From the NCBI RefSeq assembly GCF_030848805.1, contig NC_092362.1, positions 11,884,157 to 11,948,156 on the forward strand: a stretch of 64,000 nt of DNA. Direction: 5' to 3'. Shown piece by piece: positions 1 to 9,046 of this stretch. This stretch comes from Temnothorax longispinosus. Taxonomy: Eukaryota; Arthropoda; Insecta; Hymenoptera; Formicidae. A program made the position numbers and the translations under genes. A model generated the notes under the pieces. The model had not been told where the DNA came from. It searched no databases and saw only the letters and a program-made list of their open reading frames with translations. Numbering within the stretch: the first letter of the stretch is position 1; every line of letters starts with the position of its first letter.

Positions 1-513
1 GGCAGATGCTTGCACGTTCTTTTCACGTTTCTGCCGGTTGGATCTGTACTCAAAAGATACTTCCATATTGTTTTCATATTTCTGCTACATGTTTACTTTT
101 AACAAATAGTATAAAATTTCACAGTAGCTTTTTACAGCAGACTACTGCAATAGTACAGTAAGTACTCGTTCAATCACAGATATTATGCACTTTTGTCGCA
201 ATTTTGGATTGTTTTCTTGCGCACTTTTTCGGGACGCATCTGAACTACCAAACTGGTTACCAGGGTAAATATAGGCAGATGAATCATCTTGATAACAAGA
301 CATTAGAAATTAAGACTAGTCGCGTATCGAATTGTTGGACAACCTAAACATTAATTAAATGATCGTTAGCACGCGAATAGCGGCGCTGCTCTATAAATTG
401 TATAATTGTATAATCTTGAATGCATGTCAAAAAGTTTTGTCGCGAAACTTTATTGAGTTTTTTATGGGTACATTAGATATTATATTCACTCATTATCTTT
501 ATTATTATTATTA

Positions 514-545
<32 letters not shown>
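1..545. other. Unassigned AT-rich left flank
   Basis: No open frame here has recognisable protein similarity and I see no RNA gene. The last 30 bases are a TA microsatellite (about 518-548), into which Polinton 1 inserted; the target duplication TATAAA overlaps its end. Confidence 0.6.
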
Positions 546-551
<6 letters not shown>

Positions 552-553
<2 letters not shown>

Positions 554-1691
554 TAGTGTATATAGGCCGGTCCAGGCCCGGGGGCTCCGAGGGGGGGTGA
601 GGGAGGGGGGTTATCGGATTTCGCGGGGGGGTGAGGGGGGGGGGGGAGGAGCGGGGTATCGGGTTACACAAGGGTATCGGATTTCGCGGGGGAGAGGGGG
701 GAGGGGGGTTGACCTTGACATACCACCGGGATGAGTCACCGGGATGACTCACCGGGATGACTCACCGGGATGACTCACCCGCGCCGCGGGTCCGCGGGAG
801 GGGAAGTCCGCGTTCGCGGTCGCGGGCGCGGGCCGCGGGGGGCGTGCGAGGGCCGCGCGAGGGTCCGCAGGAGCCGCGTGGGGGTCCGCGGGGGCCGCGG
901 TCGCGCCGCGGGGTCCTCGTTCGTAACAACGCGCCGCTAAGCGGCGCACAATGGTAAGACTAACTCGATAGCGCACTGCGTAGTAGCGTGTTTTATTGTC
1001 GATGACGCATCGAACCTGTCGGAACATGTTCGTCGTAAACAACATTTTTCTAGGAAAAAGGGGGCGGTTATCGCGCGTAGACTAAACAATCTATCTACGC
1101 AGTACGTGAAAGACAAAGGAAGAAATGACGTCATCGGGACGATGATCGACCCGATAACGCATCGAACCTGTCCAAACATGTTCGTCGTAAACAACATATT
1201 TCTAGGAAAAGGGGGGTGTTATCGCGTAGACTAAACAATCGATTATCTCGTAGACTAAACAATCGAACCTGTCGGGACACGTTTGACGTAAACAACATAT
1301 TTCTAGGAAAAGGGGGGCGGTTATCGCGTAGACTAAACAATCTATCTACGCAGTACGTGAAAGACAAAGGAAAAAAATGACGTCATCGGGACGATGATCG
1401 ACCCGATAACGCATCGAACCTGTCGGAACATGTTCGTCGTAAACAACATATGATAAAAGTTAGGTATAGGGAAGGACATGCACGCAAAAGAAAAATACAT
1501 CGTTTGTTTTAGGGTGTAAAAAAAGCCTGTTTATTTAACTCTTCTTTTACATAATATATCTTACGTGCTAAAAAACTAAAGCTGCGAGCTCACAATCGAT
1601 GAGCTGATTCGTATTGAACGCATCGCTAGCGTATATTGCATTCGACGCTTCCCTGGGATCCGTCACGGTAGACGCGATATCGGAGAACTGC
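552..1691 (+). repeat. Left terminal inverted repeat of Polinton 1
   Basis: It matches the reverse complement of 12980-14183 with small indels. Three zones are visible. The outer zone (552-720) is very G-rich, with repeats of a GTATCGG..TCGCGGGGG type. A zone of GGGATGACTCACC repeats and CG-rich GGTCCGCGGG repeats follows to about 950. The inner zone (980-1480) holds subterminal units built on CGAACCTGTC, GTTCGTCGTAAACAAC and TTTCTAGGAAAAGGGGG, plus TGACGTCATCGGGACGATGA. The last 200 bases are a copy of the 3' coding end of the terminal right-hand gene, on the opposite strand. Confidence 0.9.
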
Positions 1692-1931
1692 TATATCTAC
1701 GCAGTACGTGAAAAAAACAAAGGAAGAAATGACGTCATCGGGACGATGATCCACCCGATAACGCATCGAACCTGTCGGGACACGTTCGTCGTAAGCAACA
1801 TATTTCTAGGAAAAGGGGGGTGTTATCGCGTAGACTAAACAATTTCGCGCTATTTTTTACGACGCAGTACGTAAAACAAAGGAAGAAAAGATCTTTCAAA
1901 AAATCAGTTGGAGCGAGAGAGAGAGCAAAGG

Positions 1932-1969
1932 TATATAATGAGGGATGAAGCGCATCGAGCCGCATTAGT
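1932..1969 (+). promoter_or_regulatory. Putative polB promoter, copy 1 (TATA box plus initiator)
   Basis: A TATATAA box at 1932-1938 is followed about 30 bases later by GCATTAGT, similar to an arthropod initiator. The same arrangement is kept in copy 2 (TATATATAA at 42802-42810). It lies about 160 bases before the polB ATG. This is pattern matching only. Confidence 0.45.
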
Positions 1970-2098
1970 GAGATTTGAGAGCGATACATCGGTCAAAGAG
2001 TATCGAGATTTATTGTGTGGTTAAACACGTTATCACGTTATCACGTGCAAGTGCTGTGAAGTGATATAATAAAAGAACTGGTGCGAAAGTGATCAAAC

Positions 2099-5000
2099 AT
2101 GGATCAATTCGAGCAAACCGAACGCGATCTATTGGAGCTGTCCGACCAAGTAGCTACCGTGGGTGAATTTTTCACATGGGCGCTGCAATGCGCGGAATTC
2201 GTCGATCAGCTCGAGACACGCTGTAGTGCCAAACGTCAGCGGCTCTCCAACAATCCAACGATCGGGCAGAGGCAATCGTTGGTTGCCCGAATCGCGCGAC
2301 TCGAGGGTGTGAAGTTGCGATTGGAAAGACAATTTATCCATAGCGGTGGTAATTATGCGAACGCCGGTACCAGTGGCGACACGCGCGCGACAGAACTCGT
2401 ATGGCGAGAGATCGACGCCGGGTTCGAAAAGCGTATAATGACCGGTGCGGTAATTAATACAGACCATATAGAACCGCGACAGTTTTTGGAAGACGCCTGC
2501 AGCGTCGTGTGCAAGCGAGTGCGAGACATTATAAAAACACATAACTGTGTCAAAGTGAACACCGCGTTCAACGGGGAGTTTGTAGCGGGTGATAAACGTG
2601 CCAATAAGAGTATATGTACAAATAACATAGAACTCTGTGATACATCGCACTTGCGCGAGTGGTACGAGCTACATGTTATCGAGCCCACATTAGCGAAACT
2701 CGAGGAGTTCCAGGAACGCGACAGTGGGTGGGCGTTGACTCGAATTCTCAATTTGACGGTGAGCGTCAACAAGTACAATCCTTTGCGCGCGGGGTGTCAC
2801 ATGAAATTGCTTGAAGACATTAAATTGAAGCACGCGGTGATCAATGTGCTGTCTATGGACAATGCGTGTTTTGCGTGGGCCGTGACGGCTGCTTTGCATC
2901 CAGCCGAAAGACATCCAGAACGGGAATCTTCATACCCGCATTATTCAACGGTACTGAATGTACGAGACATTGAGTTCCCAATGACGTTGAGGCAAATTAA
3001 ACAGTTCGAACGACTCAACGATATATCCATCAATGTCTATATCATCGAGGGACAGAAGACTTCAAACGTTCTCCCGATACTGCTTACCGACCGCACGATT
3101 GATAAAAAACATGTGAATCTGCTGTACATGCAGGACCCACGAGACGACAATGTTGGACATTTCGCGTGGATTAAACATCTATCCCGCCTCGTGAGCTCAC
3201 AAATTAATAAACATGAACATACAAAGTACTTTTGCGATCGGTAAGTACCTATACTTTTATTGATAATATATATCATTTTAAATTTTTTTGTAAAAAAAAT
3301 TTATAATATTTGTATTTTTTTACAGATGTCTTCACTACTTTAGTTCGAGCATGAAATTGGAAGCCCACACCGTGGAATGTCGAAAGGTAAACAAATGCGC
3401 AATCCGACTACCGAGCGAGGACAAGTGGCTCAGCTTCAAGAACCACAGCAGGAAAGAGCGACTTCCCTTCGTGGTGTATGCCGATCTGGAGTGCGTGCTG
3501 CAGAAGACACAACCGGATATGGAACACGCGTCATACGCCTACCAACATCATCGGGTATGTAGTATAGCATACTACGTACAGTGTTCGTACAACGAAACGT
3601 TATCGACGTATCGATTTCGTCGCGATAACGACTGTGTCGCGTGGTTCGTTGAGGAACTCAACGGATTGGCGCATCGCGTAAAAAACATCTTGTCCGACAT
3701 TGTATGCATGGTAGACCTAACGCGAGACGAGTGGGAGACATTTCACAGCGCGACGAAATGTCATATATGCGAACAACAATTCGCGCCTGATGATAATAAA
3801 GTGCGCGATCATTGCCACCTGACCGGGCGGTACAGAGGTCCAGCACACTCGACGTGCAATCTGAATTATAAGAATTCTCACTTCATCCCAGTAATATTTT
3901 ACAATCTGTCGGGCTATGACGCGCACTTTATTATCAAGGAGATAGCTGCCGCGTTCGAAGGCAAGATCGATGTACTGCCTATAACAAAGAAAAAGTACAT
4001 CTCATTTACTAAACACGTGAAAGACACCGCGGAAAAATCTGATTTGTGAAACGATATACAATTAAGATTTATCGACTCATATAAATTTCTTAGCGCGAGT
4101 CTCGCAAAATTGGCATCCTTCCTAGATAATGATAAATTAAAAATTATACGTTCAAAATTTTCCGCGTTATCCGACAACGATTTCAAATTATTGACGCGAA
4201 AAGGTGTCTTTCCATACGAATACGTGGACAGCGTCGAAAAGCTGGAGGATACGTGTTTACCGCCGCGCGATTCATTTTACAGTTCCTTGACCGGTGAAAC
4301 CGTATCCGAGAGCGATTACGCGCACGCCGCGAACGTATGGCAGCGATTCTCCGTTCGAACCCTGGGCGAATACAGCGATCTATACCTGAAAACCGATGTT
4401 TTGCTGTTGGCCGACGTGTTTGAAAATTTCCGCGATAGCTGCGTCGCGAGTTACGGACTTGATCCCGCGTACTACTACACTTTACCAGGCTTTACGTGGG
4501 ACGCCATGTTGAAACATACGTGTATCAATTTTGAACTGCTGACCGACGTTGACATGGTCATGTTTATCGAACGTGGTATTCGTGGCGGGCTGAGTAAATG
4601 TTCCGGCAGATACGCGAAGGCCAACAACAAGTATATGGAGTCGTACGATTCATCGAAACCGTCGTCGTACCTAATGTACTTCGATGTCAACAACTTATAC
4701 GGCTGGGCGATGTGTAAGCCACTGCCCTACGCGGAGTTTCGATGGGTCGAAAACGCGTCAAATTTCGACGTTAACGCGATCGCTTTGGATTCGCCTACGG
4801 GCTATATTCTCGAGGTCGATCTCGAGTATCCGCAGGATAAACATGACGCGCACGCTGACCTACCGTTCTGTCCGATGCGCGATAAACCGCCCGGCAAACG
4901 GCAGGACAAACTTCTCGCCACGCTGCACGATAAGGAGCGTTATGTCATCCATTATCGCAATCTGCAGCAGTGCATGCGCCATGGTCTACGCGTCACTAAA

Positions 5001-5891
5001 ATACATCGCGTATTGCAATTCGCTCAATCTGAGTGGCTCCGTTCTTACATCGAACTCAATACAAAATTCAGGACACAGGCAAAAAATGAGTTCGAAAAAA
5101 CATTATATAAATTAATGAATAACGCTGTTTTTGGGAAAACAATGGAGAATGTACGCAACCACGTCGATGTAAAATTAGTGATGACGTGGAAGGGTAAATA
5201 CGGCGCGGAGGCAATGATCGCGCGACCGAATTTCCACAGCAGTAGCGTGTTTTCGGAAAATCTGGTAGCCATCGAACTGCGCAAACTCGAGGTGAAGTTC
5301 GACAAACCGATCTACGTCGGCATGTGCATCCTCGACTTGTCGAAGGTGTGCCTGTACGAATTTCACCACGAATACATGTCTCCCCTGTACCGCGACTCGT
5401 GTAGAATCATGTATACCGACACGGACAGTTTGATTTATCATATCAAGTGCGACGACGCGTACGAGAACATGAAACATGATATAGCCCGGTTCGACACAAG
5501 TGACTATGCGGTAGATAACGCTTATGATATGCCTCTCGTCAATAAAAAAGTGCCGGGCCTGATGAAGGATGAAAACAACGGAGTCATTATGACCGAATTT
5601 GTTGGACTTAGGGCGAAAATGTACGCCTTACGAGTCGATGGCAAAAAAGATTGTAAAAAAGCGAAAGGTGTCAAAAGTAACGTCATCTCGCGCACCATCA
5701 CATTCGACGACTACACGCGGTGTCTGAACGATGAGATCGAAATGACTTGACCACAGTCGTGCATACGATCGAAAATGCACGAAGTGTACACTATTTGCGA
5801 GACGAAAATCGCTCTGAGTCCGTACGACGATAAGCGATATATCGTGCCGGATTCGACCGATACGTTGCCGTGGGGACATTACCGAATATAA
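2099..5891 (+). pseudogene. polB: Protein-primed family B DNA polymerase, copy 1 (two exons, two in-frame stops)
   Basis: This is the replicative polymerase of the element. Exon 1 is 2099-3240; an 85-base intron (GTAAGT...TACAG, 3241-3325) splits a Cys/His cluster of the CDRC...H...C type; exon 2 runs from 3326 to a TAA at 5889-5891, about 1235 codons, usual for Polinton PolB. Visible exonuclease motifs are YADLE (about residue 434), NLSGYDAHF (about 574) and YSDLYLKTD (about 730). Polymerase motifs are DVNNLYGWAM (A, about 834), KLMNNAVFGKT (B, about 976) and YTDTDS (C, about 1077). An endonuclease-VII/HNH-like insert, CHIC...VRDHCHLTGRYRG...C, starts near residue 526. TGA stops at 4047-4049 and 5748-5750 both replace CGA codons present in copy 2. 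The N-terminal 380 residues include a short coiled coil and a possible cysteine-protease-like region (C257, H354). Confidence 0.92.
3241..3325 (+). other. Spliceosomal intron of polB, copy 1
   Basis: The donor GTAAGTACC follows the coding sequence for FCDR and the acceptor TTTTTTTACAG precedes TGTCTTCAC. Splicing keeps the frame and completes a zinc-finger-like Cys/His cluster. The equivalent intron in copy 2 is 47657-47745. This shows that the element is expressed in a eukaryotic nucleus. Confidence 0.85.
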
Positions 5892-6140
5892 CGTAATGTA
5901 TATAATGTAATATAATGTATGTATGTATGTATGTATGTATGTATGTATATATCTATGTAAAAGTCCGACATAACCGCCCGGCCTCTCTCCGGAGGCTGGG
6001 GGTATCCTATGAGGATTTCCCCGGGTAAAAAATGTATGTAGTATACATTTATGTGATATAACTGCTGCAAGAGATTCTGTAAGATTGTGACAATATATAC
6101 GTGAAAATTTTGATAATTTTTCACTTCACATTGTAAACGG
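5892..6140. other. 3' region after polB with a TATG microsatellite
   Basis: No gene is visible. It holds a TATG tandem run (about 5916-5948), a short GC-rich hairpin-prone stretch (5968-6030) and AT-rich sequence. The corresponding place in copy 2 (50317-50580) has the same type of microsatellite followed by another GC-rich patch, then the integrase. Confidence 0.5.
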
Positions 6141-6233
6141 GGTGAAGATATATATGAAGATATATATTCTTTTACAAAATATTAAATGCAATGTAAATTA
6201 TAATATAATCATTTATTCAATGAAAACAGTTTA

Positions 6234-6419
6234 TTATACAATATTGCCTGTTAATATCTCTCTAAGCATTTTATTCCTAAGGTATGGCATATCATTCTGC
6301 GTGAATGTAATTTCTTTACATGCACAGACATACTCGGCGAACATGCACGAAAACACGCCACAATCGCTACCATTTATCTGTTGCGGAATGTTCTTTGCGG
6401 ACTGACATTTCCAGCACAA
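6234..6419 (-). pseudogene. C-terminal fragment of a Ulp1/SENP-like cysteine protease
   Basis: About 61 codons on the minus strand encode the end of a C48 (SUMO/Ulp1-type) peptidase: PQQINGSDCGVFSCMFAEYV carries the oxyanion Gln and the catalytic Cys of the SDCG motif, and FTQNDMPYLRNKMLREI is the typical C-terminal helix. The catalytic His and Asp, further upstream in this family, are missing because the coding sequence stops at the rearrangement at about 6420. An AATAAA on the minus strand lies just downstream (about 6213). Copy 2 has no such gene. Ulp1-like proteases occur in other Polintons and in other transposons, so it may mark a different ancestral version of this element or a captured gene. 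Confidence 0.75.
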
Positions 6420-6547
6420 CTGACCGACAGAGAGCGACGCTGACGTGAAAATCGAACCGCTATCCGTTCAACAGCGTGAAGAGGAGTTTGAGGATGCTAC
6501 ACCGAAGAGAAAGAAGAAACGATTAGACTCCTGGTCGGATCTGTCAT
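6420..6547 (+). pseudogene. Inverted fragment of the 377-aa Polinton gene
   Basis: In the plus direction this segment encodes the part of the 377-aa protein around SDADVKIEPLSVQQREEE and KRKKKRLDSWSDLS. The same gene is on the minus strand in copy 2 (about 53310-53450), so the segment has been flipped. It joins directly to the non-inverted N-terminal remnant at about 6548 and to the Ulp1-like fragment at about 6420, marking the scar of a deletion with inversion. Confidence 0.85.
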
Positions 6548-6745
6548 CGACACCGCGATCAAGCTCGAGTTGTCGACGATCTTTTTCAACGGCTCGATGA
6601 GAGGTTTAAAGTGCGTGTCCAACTCAATGTCATTCTCGATCTTACCGGTCTTCAAAGCGCGAAGTTTCTTGCGAATCGAATTACTCGTTTTCGCAATATC
6701 TTTCACGATCTTCTCGCGTTCGCGAATCGTCTCGCTCCCGTCGAT
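6548..6745 (-). pseudogene. N-terminal remnant of the 377-aa Polinton gene, copy 1
   Basis: It matches the first 65 or so residues of the copy 2 protein (53664 downward), including SIRKKLRALKTGK. The start codon is lost (CAT on the plus strand in copy 2 reads CTT here) and the rest of the gene was deleted. It lies immediately downstream of the ATPase gene on the same strand. Confidence 0.85.
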
Positions 6746-6803
6746 CGCAGCCTTCGTGGGGGGAAAAAAATTATGCAGAGTGTCGATCTCTTTCTCCGCA
6801 ACA

Positions 6804-7550
6804 CTAACGTTGTTTCACCTTCGACGACGTATCGACGACGACTGACCGCTTTTGCGGTATCGCAAACACGTTAAATCCTTTTCTGTATCGCCCGTTCGAA
6901 AGCGCGCTGTCCTTGTCTATCACTACGAATCCGTACTTGCATTGCCAACAATCGTGGCACAACGAGCAAAATTCATCGTACGACATGTCGGTATTTACGT
7001 GATCGTTGTACACGTGTTTCAAATTAGTACCATCCTGTTTGAATAGGATCAGCAGATTCGCGTTGTCGCGTATCAGATGTTTCGGTATTCTCGCGTACGT
7101 CTGACAGAGATAAAAGCAGTCGACGTTCGAGTGCCTGCCCATCGAGAAATACTCTCTCACAGTGTCTTGCTTATCGCACGCCACGTCGTCGAAGACGAAT
7201 ATCGAGTTCGGACACGCGTCGCTTGGTGGAATGACGTCACTGTTATTGGAGAAGGTGTAGTAGCCGATTTCGTCGATTGATGTCAATAAATTCTCCAGAT
7301 ATCGGTATTTCGGTTGTTGCAGCGATTTCGAGTACACGTACACGTTCTCGAAACGTACACCGTGCGGACTTTCCAGCAAACTTATCAGAACGTTGGTTTT
7401 ACCGCAATTCGAGGGACCGCAAATGATCGCGCGTATAGTAGTCGGCAGCATCGTACCGTGTCTGCGCCTATCCGCGTTGCCCTCCATCGACCGTGATCTG
7501 TCGTCGCAATTCGTCACGCGAATCGCTAACGGTTGTCGCACGAATCTCAT
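6804..7550 (-). CDS. A32/FtsK-like DNA-packaging ATPase, copy 1
   Basis: A 248-residue P-loop ATPase of the viral packaging type (FtsK/HerA, poxvirus A32-like), expected to pump element DNA into capsids. Walker A is GPSNCGKT (residues 45-52), after the strand AIIC. Walker B is IFVFDDV (117-123). A conserved Q-x-ARIPKHLIRDN segment (about 150-163) follows. The start is the ATG just downstream of a pyrimidine-rich divergent promoter region shared with the plus-strand 88-aa gene. The length is typical of Polinton ATPases. It is intact and differs from copy 2 by one residue (D versus N near residue 188). Confidence 0.93.
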   Translation of the reverse strand: MRFVRQPLAIRVTNCDDRSRSMEGNADRRRHGTMLPTTIRAIICGPSNCGKTNVLISLLESPHGVRFENVYVYSKSLQQPKYRYLENLLTSIDEIGYYTFSNNSDVIPPSDACPNSIFVFDDVACDKQDTVREYFSMGRHSNVDCFYLCQTYARIPKHLIRDNANLLILFKQDGTNLKHVYNDHVNTDMSYDEFCSLCHDCWQCKYGFVVIDKDSALSNGRYRKGFNVFAIPQKRSVVVDTSSKVKQR

Positions 7551-7602
7551 TTTTTTTCCTCACACTTTGTACGACTGAATCGAACTTTCTCGTTCGAACG
7601 TC

Positions 7603-7638
7603 TATTTATAGGTGCGCGGCACCGCGAATCGCTCAGTC
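7603..7638 (+). promoter_or_regulatory. Putative promoter of the capsid gene block, copy 1
   Basis: TATTTATA at 7603-7610 is followed 30 bases later by TCAGTC (7633-7638), which resembles the arthropod TCAGT initiator, and the ATG comes seven bases after that. It sits in the 94-bp gap between divergent genes. The identical arrangement is in copy 2 at 54512-54547. Confidence 0.5.
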
Positions 7639-7644
7639 GCAAAG

Positions 7645-7911
7645 ATGTTCGTCCTGCTGTCGAGACCTTCGGACATTCGCGATTTTAGCGCCGAACAGCT
7701 GCAATTCGTGCCGAAAGCCGTTCTATTGCAAGTGTGCGGTGATCACGTCTACTATGTGTGGGACAAGCATCCGCAGCATATAAAGGCGGATTTGGAGGTT
7801 CAGACCTATCGTCGCTGTGACGCACATTACAATCAACCGTGGCAGCGAACGCACATCGACGGTCCCGCGCCATTGATAAAGGATTGCGGCGAATGTCAAC
7901 GAAAAAAATAA
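7645..7911 (+). CDS. 88-aa Polinton protein, function unknown, copy 1
   Basis: Small protein starting MFVLLSRPSDIRDFSAEQLQ and ending in a CGEC pair and basic tail. It is the first gene of the plus-strand capsid block, read from the putative promoter at 7603. Its last 19 bases overlap the start of the PLA2/pX gene in another frame, suggesting coupled expression. It is identical to copy 2 except for one residue (H versus L). I do not recognise a domain. Two Cys pairs could bind metal. A small virion or core protein would fit the position, but that is inference. Confidence 0.8.
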   Translation: MFVLLSRPSDIRDFSAEQLQFVPKAVLLQVCGDHVYYVWDKHPQHIKADLEVQTYRRCDAHYNQPWQRTHIDGPAPLIKDCGECQRKK

Positions 7912-8606
7912 AAACAGGTAGAGGCCTGTTTAATCGCGCGATAGGTGCACTTCCGTTCGAACTGCACATTCCCGGCTATCAGTATTGCGGTCCGGGAACT
8001 CGTTTGCGAGAACGATTAGCTAGAGGTGATCCGGGTGTAAATCCATTGGACGCGGCGTGTCGCGAGCACGACATATACTATTCGCGTAACAAAGGCCTCA
8101 CCGAGAGACACGCGGCGGACGAGATACTCGCCGAAAGAGCGTTGGGACGCGTCATCGCGAAAGATTCGACTCTCGGAGAGAGAGCTGCCGCTACAGCCGT
8201 CTGGGCGGCCATGAAGGCTAAGACGAAGCTCGGAATGGGTTTGAAAATAAAGGCGAAGACAAAGGCGAAGACCCAGACGAAGATGAAGATGAAGAAGAGA
8301 GCGGATTCGAAAAAACGGATACTTCCGGCAGCGAAACGAGGCGGCGTATTGCCGATTCTACCGTTGTTGGAAGTTCTCGGTTCTCTGGCCGGCGGAGCGG
8401 CCGGAATTACAACGGCGATGAACGCTAGCAAAGCCGCGCGACGTCAGCTGGAAGAGACGCAACGTCACAATCGCGCCATGGAAGGTCGCGGACTTTATCT
8501 CGCTCCGTACAAATATGGACAAGGATTGTATCTCGGCCCACACAAACGCGGGCGAGGAGTAGCGTTGAAGATTAAAAAAAAAAAAAAACATCAAAGAAGA
8601 CGTTAA
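7893..8606 (+). CDS. Phospholipase A2 domain fused to a pX-like core/capsid segment, copy 1
   Basis: A 237-residue protein with three parts. Residues 20-65 form a parvovirus-VP1-type phospholipase A2 domain: the calcium loop YCGPGT (31-36) and the catalytic HD pair in CREHD (57-60). Residues 106-150 are a Lys-rich linker. Residues 150-220 have GGVLPILPLL, an AGGAAG hinge and two GLYL repeats, resembling the adenovirus pX-like proteins known from adintoviruses. The likely role is a minor virion protein that helps membrane passage and condenses DNA. I chose the ATG at 7893 because upstream residues overlap the preceding gene. A run of 15 A near the end sets the C-terminus; copy 2 has 14 and a different tail. 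Confidence 0.88.
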   Translation: MSTKKIKTGRGLFNRAIGALPFELHIPGYQYCGPGTRLRERLARGDPGVNPLDAACREHDIYYSRNKGLTERHAADEILAERALGRVIAKDSTLGERAAATAVWAAMKAKTKLGMGLKIKAKTKAKTQTKMKMKKRADSKKRILPAAKRGGVLPILPLLEVLGSLAGGAAGITTAMNASKAARRQLEETQRHNRAMEGRGLYLAPYKYGQGLYLGPHKRGRGVALKIKKKKKHQRRR

Positions 8607-8608
8607 AT

Positions 8609-8986
8609 ATGCCCACGGGTGTTACGACTAACGTACAATTGAGTCGACTGGCAAGGCGAATGCGCGTACCGTTCTTCAGAGGTGTTTTCATGCGTGATTC
8701 GTTACCGATCGTCGATGGTGTACGTCGAAACGAGAGCGGTATCGTGAATTTGGACGATGCAGCCGGTCCCGGTACTCATTGGGTAGCGTACGCCAAGAGG
8801 GGAGATCGAGTCGTATATTTCGACAGTTTCGGCAATCTTCGACCACCGAAAGAACTGGTGCGATATTTCGGACCGAGCGTGACGAAAATTGAGTACAATC
8901 ACACATCTTATCAGCGCTACGATCAGAGCATCTGTGGCCAGTTGTGCTTGCAATTTCTCCGGACGATCGATGACGATCGGCGCTAA
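8609..8986 (+). CDS. Adenain-like capsid maturation protease, copy 1
   Basis: A 125-residue cysteine protease of the adenovirus protease (C5/adenain) type. The expected catalytic set is present in order: His57 in GTHWVAY, Asp72 in YFDSFG, Gln102, and Cys109 in SICGQLC, with Gln seven residues before Cys as in adenain. It probably cleaves capsid and core proteins during maturation. The start ATG is three bases after the end of the preceding gene. The protein is identical in copy 2. Confidence 0.93.
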   Translation: MPTGVTTNVQLSRLARRMRVPFFRGVFMRDSLPIVDGVRRNESGIVNLDDAAGPGTHWVAYAKRGDRVVYFDSFGNLRPPKELVRYFGPSVTKIEYNHTSYQRYDQSICGQLCLQFLRTIDDDRR

Positions 8987-9046
8987 TTTAAAACCTGACG
9001 ACGCGCCGTGCGGAGACTCAGTGTTCGTCGACCTGCTTCCGCCGAT

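Noticed and set aside
359..550. 63-codon frame ending in an IYIYIY run
   Set aside because: The end is only the TA microsatellite; no similarity.
749..1045. Open frames of 60 to 100 codons on both strands in the GC-rich TIR zones (also 13627-13934, 41313-41696, 60372-60782)
   Set aside because: They follow CG-rich tandem repeats without stops on either strand and shift between frames in the different TIR copies, so they are compositional.
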